A stretch of DNA of 64,000 nt from Ophiura sarsii (taxonomy: Eukaryota; Echinodermata; Ophiuroidea; Amphilepidida; Ophiuridae), in contig CM069446.1 in the NCBI GenBank assembly GCA_035610835.1, positions 5,086,075 through 5,150,074 on the forward strand. The letters run 5' to 3'. Below, piece by piece: positions 33,628 to 45,375 of this stretch; positions within the stretch are counted from its first letter, which is position 1; each line of letters begins with the position of its first letter. Below the pieces are notes generated by a model that worked only from the letters and a program-made list of their open reading frames with translations, did not search any database and had not been told where the DNA came from. The translations under genes were made by a program, and so were the position numbers.

Positions 33628-33916
33628 AACCCTTACCCTAGAACGTGGCAGTGGGGATGGAACGAAGAACAGGGGGAGGGGGTTAAATAAAAAATGGGAA
33701 AAATTATGTCCGCCGGCCCCGGGAATTGAACCCGGGTCAGCCGCGTGACATGCGAGATATACTACCACTCAGCCACGGGGGGAGGGCTTCACAGGCTAAA
33801 ATATCGGAGACCATATATACCCGTAGTTTAGTGCTACAGGAGATAGAACTTGTGCGCGCGCAAGCCAAGTGGTGCTGGCTGTGAGGTGACTGTGAGACGT
33901 AGTAGCGTTAGGGTTA
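33628..33916 (-). mobile_element. tRNA-Asp-derived element with telomere-like ends
   Basis: Begins AACCCTTACCCTAG and ends GCGTTAGGGTTA, like the tRNA-Pro elements. Inside, on the minus strand, GTGGCTGAGTGGTAGTATA is followed by an anticodon loop ATGTCAC flanked by CGC/GCG (tRNA-Asp, anticodon GTC, whose usual loop is CTGTCAC) and a B-box GGGTTCAATTCCC. The overall layout is shared with 17018-17307 although the tRNA head differs. Confidence 0.75.
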
Positions 33917-34230
33917 TAGGCTGAAGAGCATTATTAAAGGGATGCCCGATGTGTGTGTGTACAGATACAGACCCGGGACCGGGATGATCCCCTACTCTTT
34001 ACGAAGGAGTCTGATCTTTAGACGTGCTCTGGGGTAGTTCTTCCGATGCACTGTACCACCATTTATATGTGACTACTGAACCACGAGGCAATTGAGACTA
34101 CATGTATGTAAGTACCTTGCCCAAGGATACAAATATGTTGGCGGTAGCGGGGCTAGAACTCACAACATTTGTATTGTGAGACCTGCATGCTATCCAGACC
34201 ACACATGCTCCCTTATTGGATGTTTGGTAA

Positions 34231-34568
34231 GGCCAACAAAAAAAAAAGTTGACTTGCCCTTTCAGGCTCAAAGTCAGGGTCGGACGGTCGGATTCTTTTT
34301 TTTCTTTTTTTTTTGAAAATTTTTGAAAATTTACTGCACAAAAACACGTTGTAAAGAGATTTTTTTAAATCTTTTTTTTAAATTTTTTTTTTGATTTTAT
34401 TTTTATTTTTAAACAAGCAGATACTACTTAAAAACACGTTTTGATCTTTCTTTATTGTTATGTGCTTCTTTTTTCTTTTTCTGTTTTTCTTTTTTTAAAT
34501 AGCGACCCTAGATTTCCGAAAATTAGGGTCGGTCGGAAAGGGCAAGTCAACTTCTTTTTTTTTTGGCC
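34231..34568. mobile_element. MITE family E, copy 2
   Basis: GGCCAACAAAAAAAAAAGTT then GACTTGCCCTTTC, with the complement at 34540-34568 closing on GGCC. The next element (family D) begins five bases later. Confidence 0.78.
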
Positions 34569-34572
34569 TATA

Positions 34573-35393
34573 TGTGATGCGATCTGTGAAAACCCGCCAC
34601 ATGTTGGCATTTTTCATATTGGAGATATTTATATCATAAGAAAGCTGAATCTGTGCTGATTACAGAACTGTTTTGATCATTTTTCTACGATCACTACAAA
34701 AAAAGTTATGAGTGAATGATGAGTGTGATGTCATAAAAAGCTACAAAACAAGAAATCATGAAAACAGGCCATAACAGATAGCCTACTTGTACATAGTTCA
34801 ACAGAATAACATTTATAAGGCTAATAAGAAAAGTGACTTAAGTAAGTTTTTGAAGGTGAAATTTCATAAAAGGTGATGACACAAAGTATTGGAAATTAAT
34901 TTTCTAAGCAAAATCTAAAAAATAAACGATAAAGTTTTTATTTTTTATTTTTTTATTTTTCTTATTTTACCATATTAAAGGTAGATGACCCGATCACATT
35001 TTCGTAACACAGAATTATTTCAAACATACGGAGATTTTCATATCATATGAAAGCTCGTATTTTTCTCATCATCATACTGAAATTTGACGGCCTAAATCGG
35101 TATAATTACGAAGAAATCGATGAAATAACGTCGAATTACCGCGAATGGTGGTATACCACCGATATAGTTTGTGTACAACTCAATGGGTACAGTTCACAGC
35201 ATCTTGTGCGTCTAAAATAAGAACCATTAGAGCTATGCAACTCAAACTTTGGAACACAACTTTTTTAAGGATGACCTTTCATGTAGAATAGAAAACTTCA
35301 AGTTGAAAATCGGAAATGTGATCGGGTCATCTACCTTTAAATCCCTATTTCACATTTTGCGACATCCGACGGGTTTTCACAGATCGCATCACA
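34573..35393. mobile_element. MITE family D, copy 2, interrupted
   Basis: Ends TGTGATGCGATCTGTGAAAA and its complement at 35370-35393. The body matches 7678-8107 but is split by the family H element at 34978-35336. Confidence 0.85.
34978..35336. mobile_element. MITE family H, nested copy
   Basis: TIRs AGGTAGATGACCCGATCACA and complement, flanked by TTAA (34974-34977 and 35337-35340). Comparison with the uninterrupted family D copy (CCATAATCCC at about 8048-8057) shows the empty site and confirms this as a discrete insertion. Confidence 0.88.
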
Positions 35394-35844
35394 AATGGCT
35401 AGCTACGAAACGAAATACATTGTAGACAGTATACATCGACAATTTACTGTAGTGGGAATAGGGCGGTCAAAAATATTCAAGCCAGTATTTCTTGAAATTA
35501 GTTGCAGGTTGAGATATTTAATTAACCAATGTATACATACATTAAACATGATATTTGAAGCAACATTTTTACTAATTTTAATCAGAAAAGTTGAAAAATA
35601 TTGATGATTTAATATTCAACCATCCGCAATGTCAACTCATGCTTTCATTCCATAGCTCTCCCACAGAGAGCCAGGATTCAGAGCTACCTTGAACTTGATT
35701 TAAAATCAGGCCAAAATAGGAACACCTTACCTACCTTTAAAAAGGTATCATTATTTTTGTTTCGCATGGAGTACCCGATCACATACAGGTGCAACCGCCT
35801 AGTATTTGAGTTTTTAATCATAAAGAGTCGGATTTCGTAGTATT

Positions 35845-36189
35845 CAGTGGCGGATACAGGGGGGGCTTTGGGCGTGGGCGCCCCCGTAAAATTTTACATT
35901 ATACCTTTTTTTGTGTACGCGCCCCCGTAAAATGTGACAATATACCTTTTTTGTGTACCACTTTACCTTTTTCAGAGACATAGGTAGGTTCCGTCGGTAC
36001 ATTTGCCACTTGTACCCTGCGATTTTTTTTTTGCCGGTTTTGGGACAACCACATCGCTACCCCCCCCCCCCCCCCCCCCCACCCACCACTTAGCTGAATT
36101 TCACGAGCTGACGGCAAAAAAAAATTGGGGCCCTTTTACGATTTTTTTTTGTCAGCCCCCCGTAAATTTTAATCCTGGATCCGCCACTG
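35845..36189. mobile_element. hAT nonautonomous element, family B
   Basis: Ends CAGTGGCGGATACAGG and CCTGGATCCGCCACTG. Flanking octamers GTAGTATT and GTATAATT match at 6 of 8 positions, an aged TSD. Contains a poly-C run of about 20 and the TTTCACGAG segment shared with other family B members. Confidence 0.88.
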
Positions 36190-36662
36190 GTATAATTATG
36201 TCTGAACGGCTGCACACCATTGTAAAATCCAAACACATGGAATGATGAAAAGACTACCTAGATTGGTCATTTAATATTTTATTATCAGAATGTAAAATCC
36301 CCGGTAAAAACATTCCTCTATCATGTTCATCAAAACTTCAATGCACATATATGCAATTACGGTTATTCACATTTTATCCTGCTTCCAACCGGCACATTTT
36401 CTTTTCTGTCGGTAGCATAGGGGTTCTCTACGCAAGGAGACAATGAGAAACATGTCTATCGATTCCTGCGCAAGCTTATATTCTTTCTTTTTTCAGCAAA
36501 TGGCAGGAATTTCATACAATAATCGGGAGGGGGGGGGGGGATCAAATTCCTACTATTTAATCGGACAATACAGTATTGCGCCTCTTATAATTATTATGCT
36601 TCAATCTAATAATATATATTTTTAAAATCCATTGTCACGGTTGTGTGGTCCCTAATATCTTT

Positions 36663-37201
36663 GGGCTGTATTCTCGTACTAAACACGGTTTTAGCTTAAA
36701 ACCGTGTTTAACTAAACGCGTGTTTAACTTAAACGTGAGTTTATCCTTTAAACGACGTGTTTAACAAAACACGATTTTAAATTCAGCAAATCTCGTTCCC
36801 ATAGTGGTCCTGCGTTGATTGTATACAGGTATTTAATTCATTGTGGCCCTTATGGAGTACAATAAATATCGACCGAATGCCTTAAATACACGGTACTTTT
36901 AAAGACTACGTGATCCGCACGTCAGCTTGCACCGAGCACGGATGAGTGATCATTCAAGGCATACAGTTGGTGCGCAAGTTTAGTTAAACATGCATTAAAC
37001 TACCCCCATACCCATGTTTAAAGTTAGACACATTTCGGTGAGTTAGACGCGTGTTTAAGTAAAACAAATGTACGAGAATTGCGTTTAGTTAAACCAAGGA
37101 GTTATTATATATAGCTCCTTGGTTAAACGCTGTGTTTAAAGTCAAAGTTAGACGTGTGTTTAGCTTAAAATCGTGTTTAACTACCTACGAGAATACGGCC
37201 C
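36663..37201. mobile_element. TIR element with about a dozen GTGTTTAA motifs
   Basis: Ends GGGCTGTATTCTCGTA and TACGAGAATACGGCCC. Flanks AATATCTTT and TTTATCTTT match at 7 of 9 positions. Words of the form CGTGTTTAACTAAAC recur on both strands throughout. It also contains a strong hairpin, AACCAAGGAGTTATTATATA and onward, near 37092-37125. Confidence 0.75.
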
Positions 37202-38265
37202 TTTATCTTTGTCTGATGATCGCACAAGCGTGAAACTCGGAATAGCAACTACCGTTCCAAATGGTTTAACTTATAAAGTTAAATATTTATTAACCAATCG
37301 CCGCGAATGTGAGAGGGACTGGGTTCGAGACTGTGTATTTTTAAGGTCTTTTGTTAATTTAATTCTCACCAGTTTGTCCAAATCTATATTTTATTATTAC
37401 ATTCATTATAATTATATAAATTTTTACATTAATTATTAATATAATAATTATTATATCATTATCATCATTTAATCATTATGTCATATGATTGACAAATCAT
37501 AACTAAAACTTAACTTACAAAAATAAAACTTCGAACATTATTGTCGAAAGCATACACTGCTAAATTAAATGTAGATGACCCGATCACATTTTCATAGCAC
37601 AAATTGTTCTCAAACATATGGAGATTTTCATATCATATGAAAGATCATATTTTTCTGATAACATACTGAAATTTGACGGTCCAAATCAGTATGATTACGA
37701 AGAAATTGGTGAAATAGCATCGAATTACCGCGAAAGGTGGTTATCACCAATATAGTTTGTATACAACTCAATGGGCACATTTCACGGCATCTTGTGCGTC
37801 TGAAATAAGAACCATAGAGTTATGCAACTCAAACTTTGGAATAGGGTTCTTCCGTAGCCTGACTCAATTAATCTGACCTGACTCAATTTTATCTGACATA
37901 GTTTCATCTGACACAATTTTTTTATGATTATAAGGTGACGAAATTTGTTTTAAAATATAATGGTATCATAAAAGTGGTTTTCGCAGCCCCAACTGATGTT
38001 CAACCGATAATTTATCTCGCCTTTTCAAATTAAATCATTCTGGTTCTTCATATCTTTCGCGCGATTAAATTAGGAATTTGATATCGCCCAAGCCTGCACA
38101 CGCTGCTTCAGTACTCGCGATTTATGCTCGCTTTTCGAATAGACTCGGTGGAGATTAATTTAAATAACAACAACAAGGCTCATTGCATCGCTACAGCTGA
38201 TCAGTGAGTGATAACCCTGTAACGACACTATATATTATTAAAAACCGTCGCCATCTTCAGAATGA

Positions 38266-38360
38266 CCCGTGGCGCAGCGGTCTAGAGCGCTGGACGATTA
38301 CTGTTTTATCGCAGATGGCATTTCTAAGATACGTGTTCGAGTCCCGGCGTCGGGGATGAT
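38266..38360 (+). other. tRNA-like sequence (pseudo-tRNA or SINE head)
   Basis: GTGGCGCAGCGGTCTAGAGC resembles an A-box/D-arm and GTGTTCGAGTCCC a B-box/T-arm, about 60 bases apart. That spacing would suit a long-variable-arm or intron-containing tRNA. The acceptor stem does not close well, so I do not call a functional tRNA. Confidence 0.4.
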
Positions 38361-38910
38361 GTTTTTTGTGTCATCTAAAATTAACTTTTTTTACTCTCAA
38401 ATTAAATAGACATATTAATAGCACTCTAGTTTGCACATTTTATATTCTTTTTTTCAATACAGATCATTTAAAAATATTTTTTTCGATAAAATGGTTTTAA
38501 TTTTCGATTTAGCAGTAGGCCTACATAACTATTGAGTAGATAAACCATTTGCAGGGGGAACATCCCCCTCAACCCCCCCCCCCCCTGCGCCACACGGGCC
38601 CTGCCCCTCTGAGTGGGTAAAAAAACAAAGGAGAAAGAGAAGATTGGAGGGAAGTAGAAGGAGACGGAGAAAAAAGCAAAATACGGACTTCCTACGTGAT
38701 AAACTTTTGCCGAAAGCTGCTTCACCGACTGAATTACCGGTATGTACCCTTTACGCACAGAACGAAGTTCATATATCGCCCAAGCCTTATAATCAGGGCT
38801 CACTGCACTCATCATGTAACCGAATTATGCGTGCCAGAGCCTACAATGTTTTAAGATAAAACTAAGCTGTAATGACAACATGTAATCACTTGATTTCATT
38901 GGAAACACGT

Positions 38911-39030
38911 CGTTTCATCCCAAAACGGTTTCATCCCAATAATTTCGGCTACCGTTTCATCTCAATACCGGTTCATCCCGAAGCCGTTTCATCCCCGTTA
39001 CGGTTTCATCCCGTTACGGTTTTATCCCAA
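38911..39030 (+). repeat. Cluster of GTTTCATCCC motifs
   Basis: About seven exact or near copies in 120 bp, irregularly spaced at 13-25 bp, separated by variable GC-rich words. The complement of the motif clusters near the other end of the same giant element (45139-45248). Confidence 0.85.
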
Positions 39031-39043
39031 TTGAAATATTGAT

Positions 39044-40437
39044 TTGTTGGTTCCGGGGAGAGGAACTCAAATGCGCAGCTATTGGGGAGTGGTTTCTTGG
39101 GCTCATCTCGGGGAGAATAGCAAGGCGGCACTTGCACGGGGCGTTTGTTCGGTTGTCCATGACGGAGTGAGCCTGGGGATAGCGACCCGTGCACAGCCGT
39201 CGGCGCGCCGGGAATGTTAATGGTGTCATGCGCTGCCAAATGGATGCGACTTCGCGATGCATATAAATACAAGAATATTATATTCAAGGCCTATTCATTT
39301 ACATTTCAAATGTTAACAACTTCAAACATACATTGGGCTGAAACACCAAGTAACAAAAAATGATTTACAAATGCCAAGCTAATAAATGAAACCCTTCGTG
39401 TAAGGTAATTTGGAACAAAATAATTGAATATTATTTTGCTATTCCTTCTTACAAACGAGGCAAGGGGGAGCCCTATAAATAAGCATTTAATTTCGCTGAA
39501 ATTCATAAAACCTCCATCACTTGAATTTAAAATGTGGCTATAGGTCTATAGGATCATTTTATAGATACGGGTTGACATTAATAGTAGTAGCACATTCAAA
39601 TTAGAGAAATTAAAATGAGGATAGTTATATTGACTTGTTGGTTCCGGGGAGAGGAACTCAAATGCGCAGCTATAATTGGGGGAGTGGTTTCTCGGGCTCA
39701 TCTCGGGGTGAATAGCAAGGCGGCACTTGCACGGGGCGTTTGTTCGGTTGTCCATGGCGGTGTGAGCCTGGGGATAGCGACCCGTGCACAGCCGTTGGCG
39801 CGCCGGGAATGTTAATGGTGTCATGCGCTGCCAAATGGATGCGACTTCGCGATGCATATATATACAAGAATATTATATTCAAGGCCTATTCATTTACATT
39901 TCAAATGTTAACAACTTCAAACATACATTGGGCTGAAACACCAAGTAACAAAAAATGATTTACAAATGCCAAGCTAATAAATGAAACCCTTCGTGTAAGG
40001 TAATTTGGAACAAAATTATTGAATATTATTTTGCTATTCCTTCTTACAAACGATATAAATAAGAATTTAATTTCGCTGAAATTCATAAAACCTCCATCAC
40101 TTGAATTTAAAATGCGGCTATAGGTCTATAGGATCATTTTATAGATACGGGTTGACATTAATACTAGCAGTAGCACATTCAAATTAGAGAAATTAAAATG
40201 AGGATAGTTATATTGACTTGTTGGTTCCGGGGAGAGGAACTCAAATGCGCAGCTATTGGGGGAGTGGTTTCTCGGGCTCATCTCGGGGTGAATAGCAAGG
40301 CGGCACTTGCACGGGGCGTTTGTTCGGTTGTCCATGGCGGTGTGAGCCTGGGGATAGCGACCCCGTGCACAGCCGTGGGCGCGCCGGGAATGTTAATGGT
40401 GTCATGCGCTGCCAAATGGATGGGCTGCCGTAAATAA
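39044..40437. repeat. Tandem array, unit about 585 bp, 2.4 copies
   Basis: Units start at about 39044, 39635 and 40218 (marker TTGTTGGTTCCGGGGAG). The third stops after about 215 bp. Each unit has a GC-rich 230-bp block and an AT-rich block. Open frames on both strands repeat with the unit and have no recognisable protein family. Confidence 0.9.
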
Positions 40438-42802
40438 ATTTTACACTTTGGTATTGCACTAAACATAAGAATATAGAAAGTTATCAACGAAAATGTGCCC
40501 ATTAGAAGAACACGAGAGGAGGATCACAGGGGATATCACTGAGTGAGCAAGATAATTAGGCGGTGCTCGATGACCATTGTTTGTCGTTATAGAAAATAGA
40601 ATAAGACGTAACATGTTAATTGCACGCCGACACCCGGGACCGCTAGGTTTTTAAGTTCTAAACCAGGTTTACCTTTTTAATTACGTAGTCCAAAATATAT
40701 TTAATATGTAGCCAACTTCACCTCCACGTATGCCTTTGCTGTGGTAACTATTTTACAATATTTGCTACACATTGAATATTGTTTCAAAATTAGTTGTAAC
40801 GGCGTAAAACTCGTAGTAATATTGCTTCTAAACCTACACGCATATTCTATAAAATAACCATCTCAATCTATACTTTCCAACTGATTTGACAATCTATACT
40901 TTCCAACAGATTTGAATTTTTAGGTATTTTAATCTCAGTTTATGTACTTTAGCTATCAACTGTTTTTAAATTTTTAAAATCAACTTGATTATATGAAGAC
41001 GGCTTCATTTTAGTCATTGTTTTAAAGAATATTCCGTTGTAAAAAGTATAATTTGAGTTATTAGATTGAAATATCGTTTATTTTACGGAATGTGTGGTAT
41101 GCCAATTCAATATTAGAGACAATAAGGTGATAATAATAAGTATTGAATCAGATAGTAAAAGATTATCTCTTTATAAAAAATTGAATTTGTCGGTTTCTAA
41201 TACCGAACAGATTAACTTTAAGCTGCGCGTCAAAAACAGTCGGTGGGATTTAATGAAGTGATTGAGATCAAACGCGACCACGCCCAAATTGTATGGTAAC
41301 TTTCCCCGTGAAACCCCAGCTTTCGTCGTTGGGCGTTTCTTCATCTCGTTATCCAGTCACGTATAAATACTAACTGAATAAACAAAAAAGATCTTAACAA
41401 GTAATGAGAGATAAATACATTTAAAAGCTGAGACTGAAATACAGCATAGGCCTATTCCGTAAAATCTGGAATTTATTAGTATTTTAGTCCCAGATTTCAA
41501 TCTTTTATAATTTCCAATTACACCACTGGTAGCGTACATGATAATATGGAATTTCCATAATATGACATGTTACAATTAAAAAAGGACGCAACTGATTTTA
41601 ATTTTTAGGTATTTTAATCTCAGTTTAAATTGTACTTAGCTCGTGTTGTCAACTTAAGACTGAGACGAAGGCACCCCAATCGAGCGCACATTAAATAAAC
41701 TAATTGTTTAGATGAAGACGGCCTTCAATTTTTTTTAAAGTAGCCTATATTGGCCTATATTCTTAGTTTAGTTGATTTTTAATTAATAGATGAATTTGGA
41801 AAATTAAATTCCATCTTGCGAACCCTTATTGCTTCTGTTTGTTCTTTATTCTTTTCTTTTTTGTTGATTCGTTTTGATACATTTTATTTTATTTAATAGG
41901 CCTGTAAAGATATCGTTTATTTTACGGTATGTCGGGCGGTATGTGTGGTATGCTAATTCAGGTTAAACATGTTAAACATCGCTCATTCAAATGAGTGAAA
42001 TTGATGTTGAAACTAAAATGTGTTATAAGTAAGTTTGCAAATTCCCCAATATTCATGCCGTGTACATTTTTAGCGTGTTACAGTATCATGCCGGGGGATG
42101 TACCCGGGGATCAAGGCCAGCTAATCCCGGGGATAGCTGGGCGTCGGGGACTCGGAGTTAGTTAGGCGGGATCGGGAGAGGCAATTTGCGTGGGGTGCTG
42201 CTGCTGCCGGATTGGGGGCGAATTAGCCGGACGGCAATGTCATCATGGTACGTGTCTTTGGTACGCCGATGGTATCGTGCCACCAAACCCTGATCGTCTC
42301 AGACCAAACCTGGGGCCATTTGGGCCACTTAATCACAACACAAGAATATTCATACAATATCCCCATGAATTTCCGTCCCCATAACCGGAATTCGTTAAAC
42401 CTGAGACCATGGACTCTGGTGTAAACAACTCAGTTAAGCATAAAGCCTATCTCACAACATGTTAAAAAAATGTGAGTTAAAAGCAATGATTGATAGCCAC
42501 ATATAAAATTATCGCCATCATGATATGTGCATATAAATGGAATGAATATCGACACTTTTTAAAAAATTTAATTGTTGGTCTCAAACGCAAGTTACTAATC
42601 GGAAGCGAGTTCCCGTTCTTTTGGGTGATTTAAAATTATTATTTTGGTATTGAGTCAGGATAAAGGCGCATGGTTATTTGGCGGCAATTTATTAAGCGGA
42701 GTTCTGCACTTTTCAAATGCTGCGACAGCTCAACTAACTGTCTGCTGTTCGAACATTGCGTCGCGCGGTGGATCTTCCTGTGCGTAATACTAAACGCGCC
42801 GC
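40438..42802. other. Interior of the giant element, no supported gene
   Basis: AT-rich with a GC-rich patch at about 42090-42390. No domain was recognised. A short repeated phrase, ATTTTTAGGTATTTTAATCT, occurs near 40915 and 41601. Confidence 0.45.
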
Positions 42803-43025
42803 TTAAGGGGGCTGTCAAGTGTCAGAAATAGCTTCCGTAAAACTGCCGTAACTACGTCATTATTCATTTATAAAAGTATACATTTTCTTGAAGGAAAGGG
42901 TTCAATAAATCTAACCATAAACATGAAATTGCTCTAAAAAAGGACCGTTTTGGAGAAAATCATAAAAAACGAGAATTTGATCGGACAAGGTAACCAAAAA
43001 TATATTTTCTGAAAATCTGTCCTTT
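42803..43025. mobile_element. Diverged half of the TTAA foldback family
   Basis: TTAAGGGGGCTGTCAAGTGT then CTTCCGTAAAACTGCCGTAA and onward matches the left arm of 2784-3461 with many changes. The partner arm was not found. Confidence 0.6.
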
Positions 43026-43450
43026 TACAACTTTTGTAATCTCAAGAAAACTGCCCGGGTTCCATTTTTGTTGTTGTTGTGATAGCCGTGACGTAGAATA
43101 TTCGCGACGTAGACCGAAAAACAAGAGAGCGCAAAACAATGTCTATGTAAACAAAGGCCAATCTTACGATCATTTAAATTTCAGTTTTCTTCCAATTTCT
43201 TCACATTGAATCTGATAGTCTATTCGATTGTTCATAATAGTATTAAGGCTTATACTCGCCTTTTAGGTCACACGCCCGTGTATTCCGTGAACATTTTTAA
43301 ATGGTAGAAAATGTCAATATTTTTACTAAATCGATGTTTTCTAGAAGTTCAAATTTGAAGGAAGTTTTACGAATTTTCAGACAACATAACTAAAAATATA
43401 TCAAACTATCAGGTATGCTTTTACGGACTTTTACTACCATTTCTCATTTT

Positions 43451-45230
43451 TTCAATTATGGATTTTAAACTCGAGATATGCATCCATTTCCAAAAAAGTA
43501 CCGTGGCCAAATTTTGTTTTTTATTTATGTTGTCTAAAAAATGTGGATTACAAAATAGCTTTTGGGTTAATTTCTCAAAATGCAGTTTATTTGGTATCAC
43601 ATTGATATCACCATTGGATTCCTTATCAAATTTCCTTTTCTATAAATGTATACTTGTATGTTCTTATATATCTAATATTCTCGAACTTAGAAACAAAAGT
43701 TGATCATCAAAATAAAAGGGTTGACACTTCTCGTTCAGGGTGTATTGCCCTAGTCGATCCCCGCTATGTCCGCTGAGCCGTTACGTGAGCGATTCCGCGT
43801 AAAGTAGTAAAGACGGCGTGCGTAAGTTCACGGTGTATTGCCCTCGATCCCGCTACGCTTGCTTAGCCGTCCGTGAGCGATTCCCCGGGCCCCGTGATCG
43901 TAGTAAAGAAGTAGATACGGAGAGGCGGCGGCGTGCATAAGTTCACGGTGTAATTGCCCTGTAATCGATTGCCGCTATGCTCGCTGAGGCCGTTCCGTGA
44001 GCGATTCACCGGCGCGGCCCCATATTTTAGTAAAGTAGTATAGATACGGAGAGACGTGCATATAGTTCAGGGTGTATTGCTCTGTAATCGAGCCCCGCGT
44101 TACCCGCTGTGATGTGTGCTATATCGAGCGAATCAATGGACAATCAATGGTTTGTACTGGTATGAATATTGCACGGGGATGAAACGACTATGGGATGAAG
44201 TGGTTTTGGGTCGAAACGACTATGGGATGAATGAATACCATTTCTCATTTGAATCATTTGTTCAATTATGGATTTTAAACTCGAGATATGCATCCATTTC
44301 TAGCTAAATGTATGCAAAAAAACACCCTTAAATTTACACTTTTCCGGTGTTTAAGCATTATTTCCAAAGCTAAGCCTTGTGTAAAAAGAAAAAATGCGAT
44401 CCTTGACAACATTTTCTTGTTTACAAAAATCTGCATTAGAAAAAAGTACCGTGGCCAAATTTTGTTTTTTATTTATGTTGTCTAAAAAATGAGGATCACA
44501 AAATAGCTTTTTGGTTAGTTTCTCAAAATGCAGTTTATTTGGTATCACATTGATATCACCATTGGATTCCTTATCAAATTTCCTTTCTATAAATGTATAC
44601 TTGTATGTACTTATATCTAATATTCTCGAACTTAGAAACAAAAGTTGATCATCAAAATAAAAGGGTTGACACTTCCCGTTCAGGGTGTATTGCCCTAGTC
44701 GATCCCCGCTATGTCCGCTGAGCCGTTACGTGAGCGATTCCGCGTAAAGTAGTAAAGACGGCGTGCATAAGTTCACGGTGTATAATTGCCCTGTAATTGA
44801 CCCCCGCTACGCTTGCTTAGCCGTCCGTGAGCGATTCCCCGGGCCCTGTGATCGTAGTAAAGAATTCCGTAAAAGAAGTAGATACGGAAAGGCGGCGGCG
44901 TGCATAAGTTCACGGTGTAATTGCCCTGTAATCGATTGCCGCTATGCTCGCTGAGCCGTTCCGTGAGCGATTCACCGGCGCGGCCCCATATTTTAGTAAA
45001 GTAGTAGATACGGAGACGTGCATATAGTTCAGGGTGTATTGCTCTGTAATCGATCCCCGCGTTACCCGCTGTGATGTGTGCTATATATCGAGCGAATCAA
45101 TGGACTATCAATGGTTTGTACTGGTATGAATATTACACGGGGATGAAACGACCATGGGATGAAGTGGTTTTGGGTCGAAACGACTATGGGATGAAATGGT
45201 AAAGGGTCGAAACCGTTCTGGGATAAAACG
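43451..45230. repeat. Tandem array, unit about 810 bp, two copies, with internal subrepeats
   Basis: Copies start at 43451 and 44261 (marker TTCAATTATGGATTTTAAAC). Copy 2 carries about 120 extra bases at 44310-44430. Inside each copy about four shorter units of 70-110 bp repeat the words GTTCACGGTGTATTGCCC and GTGAGCGATTCC. Confidence 0.88.
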
Positions 45231-45248
45231 CGGTGGGATGAAACGACC
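45139..45248 (-). repeat. Inverted cluster of GGGATGAAAC motifs
   Basis: Five or six copies of the complement of GTTTCATCCC in about 110 bp, facing the cluster at 38911-39030 from the other end of the giant element. A smaller set of the same words sits at 44176-44240. Confidence 0.85.
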
Positions 45249-45375
45249 TGAATTCATTTCATTCACACGGAATATTTGGAGCCACATGTGCATTTTAATT
45301 ACTTTTTCCGATATCAGGAAATCTTACATTACGAAAAAAAACTGTGTCAGATAAAATTGAGTCAGGTCAGATTAT

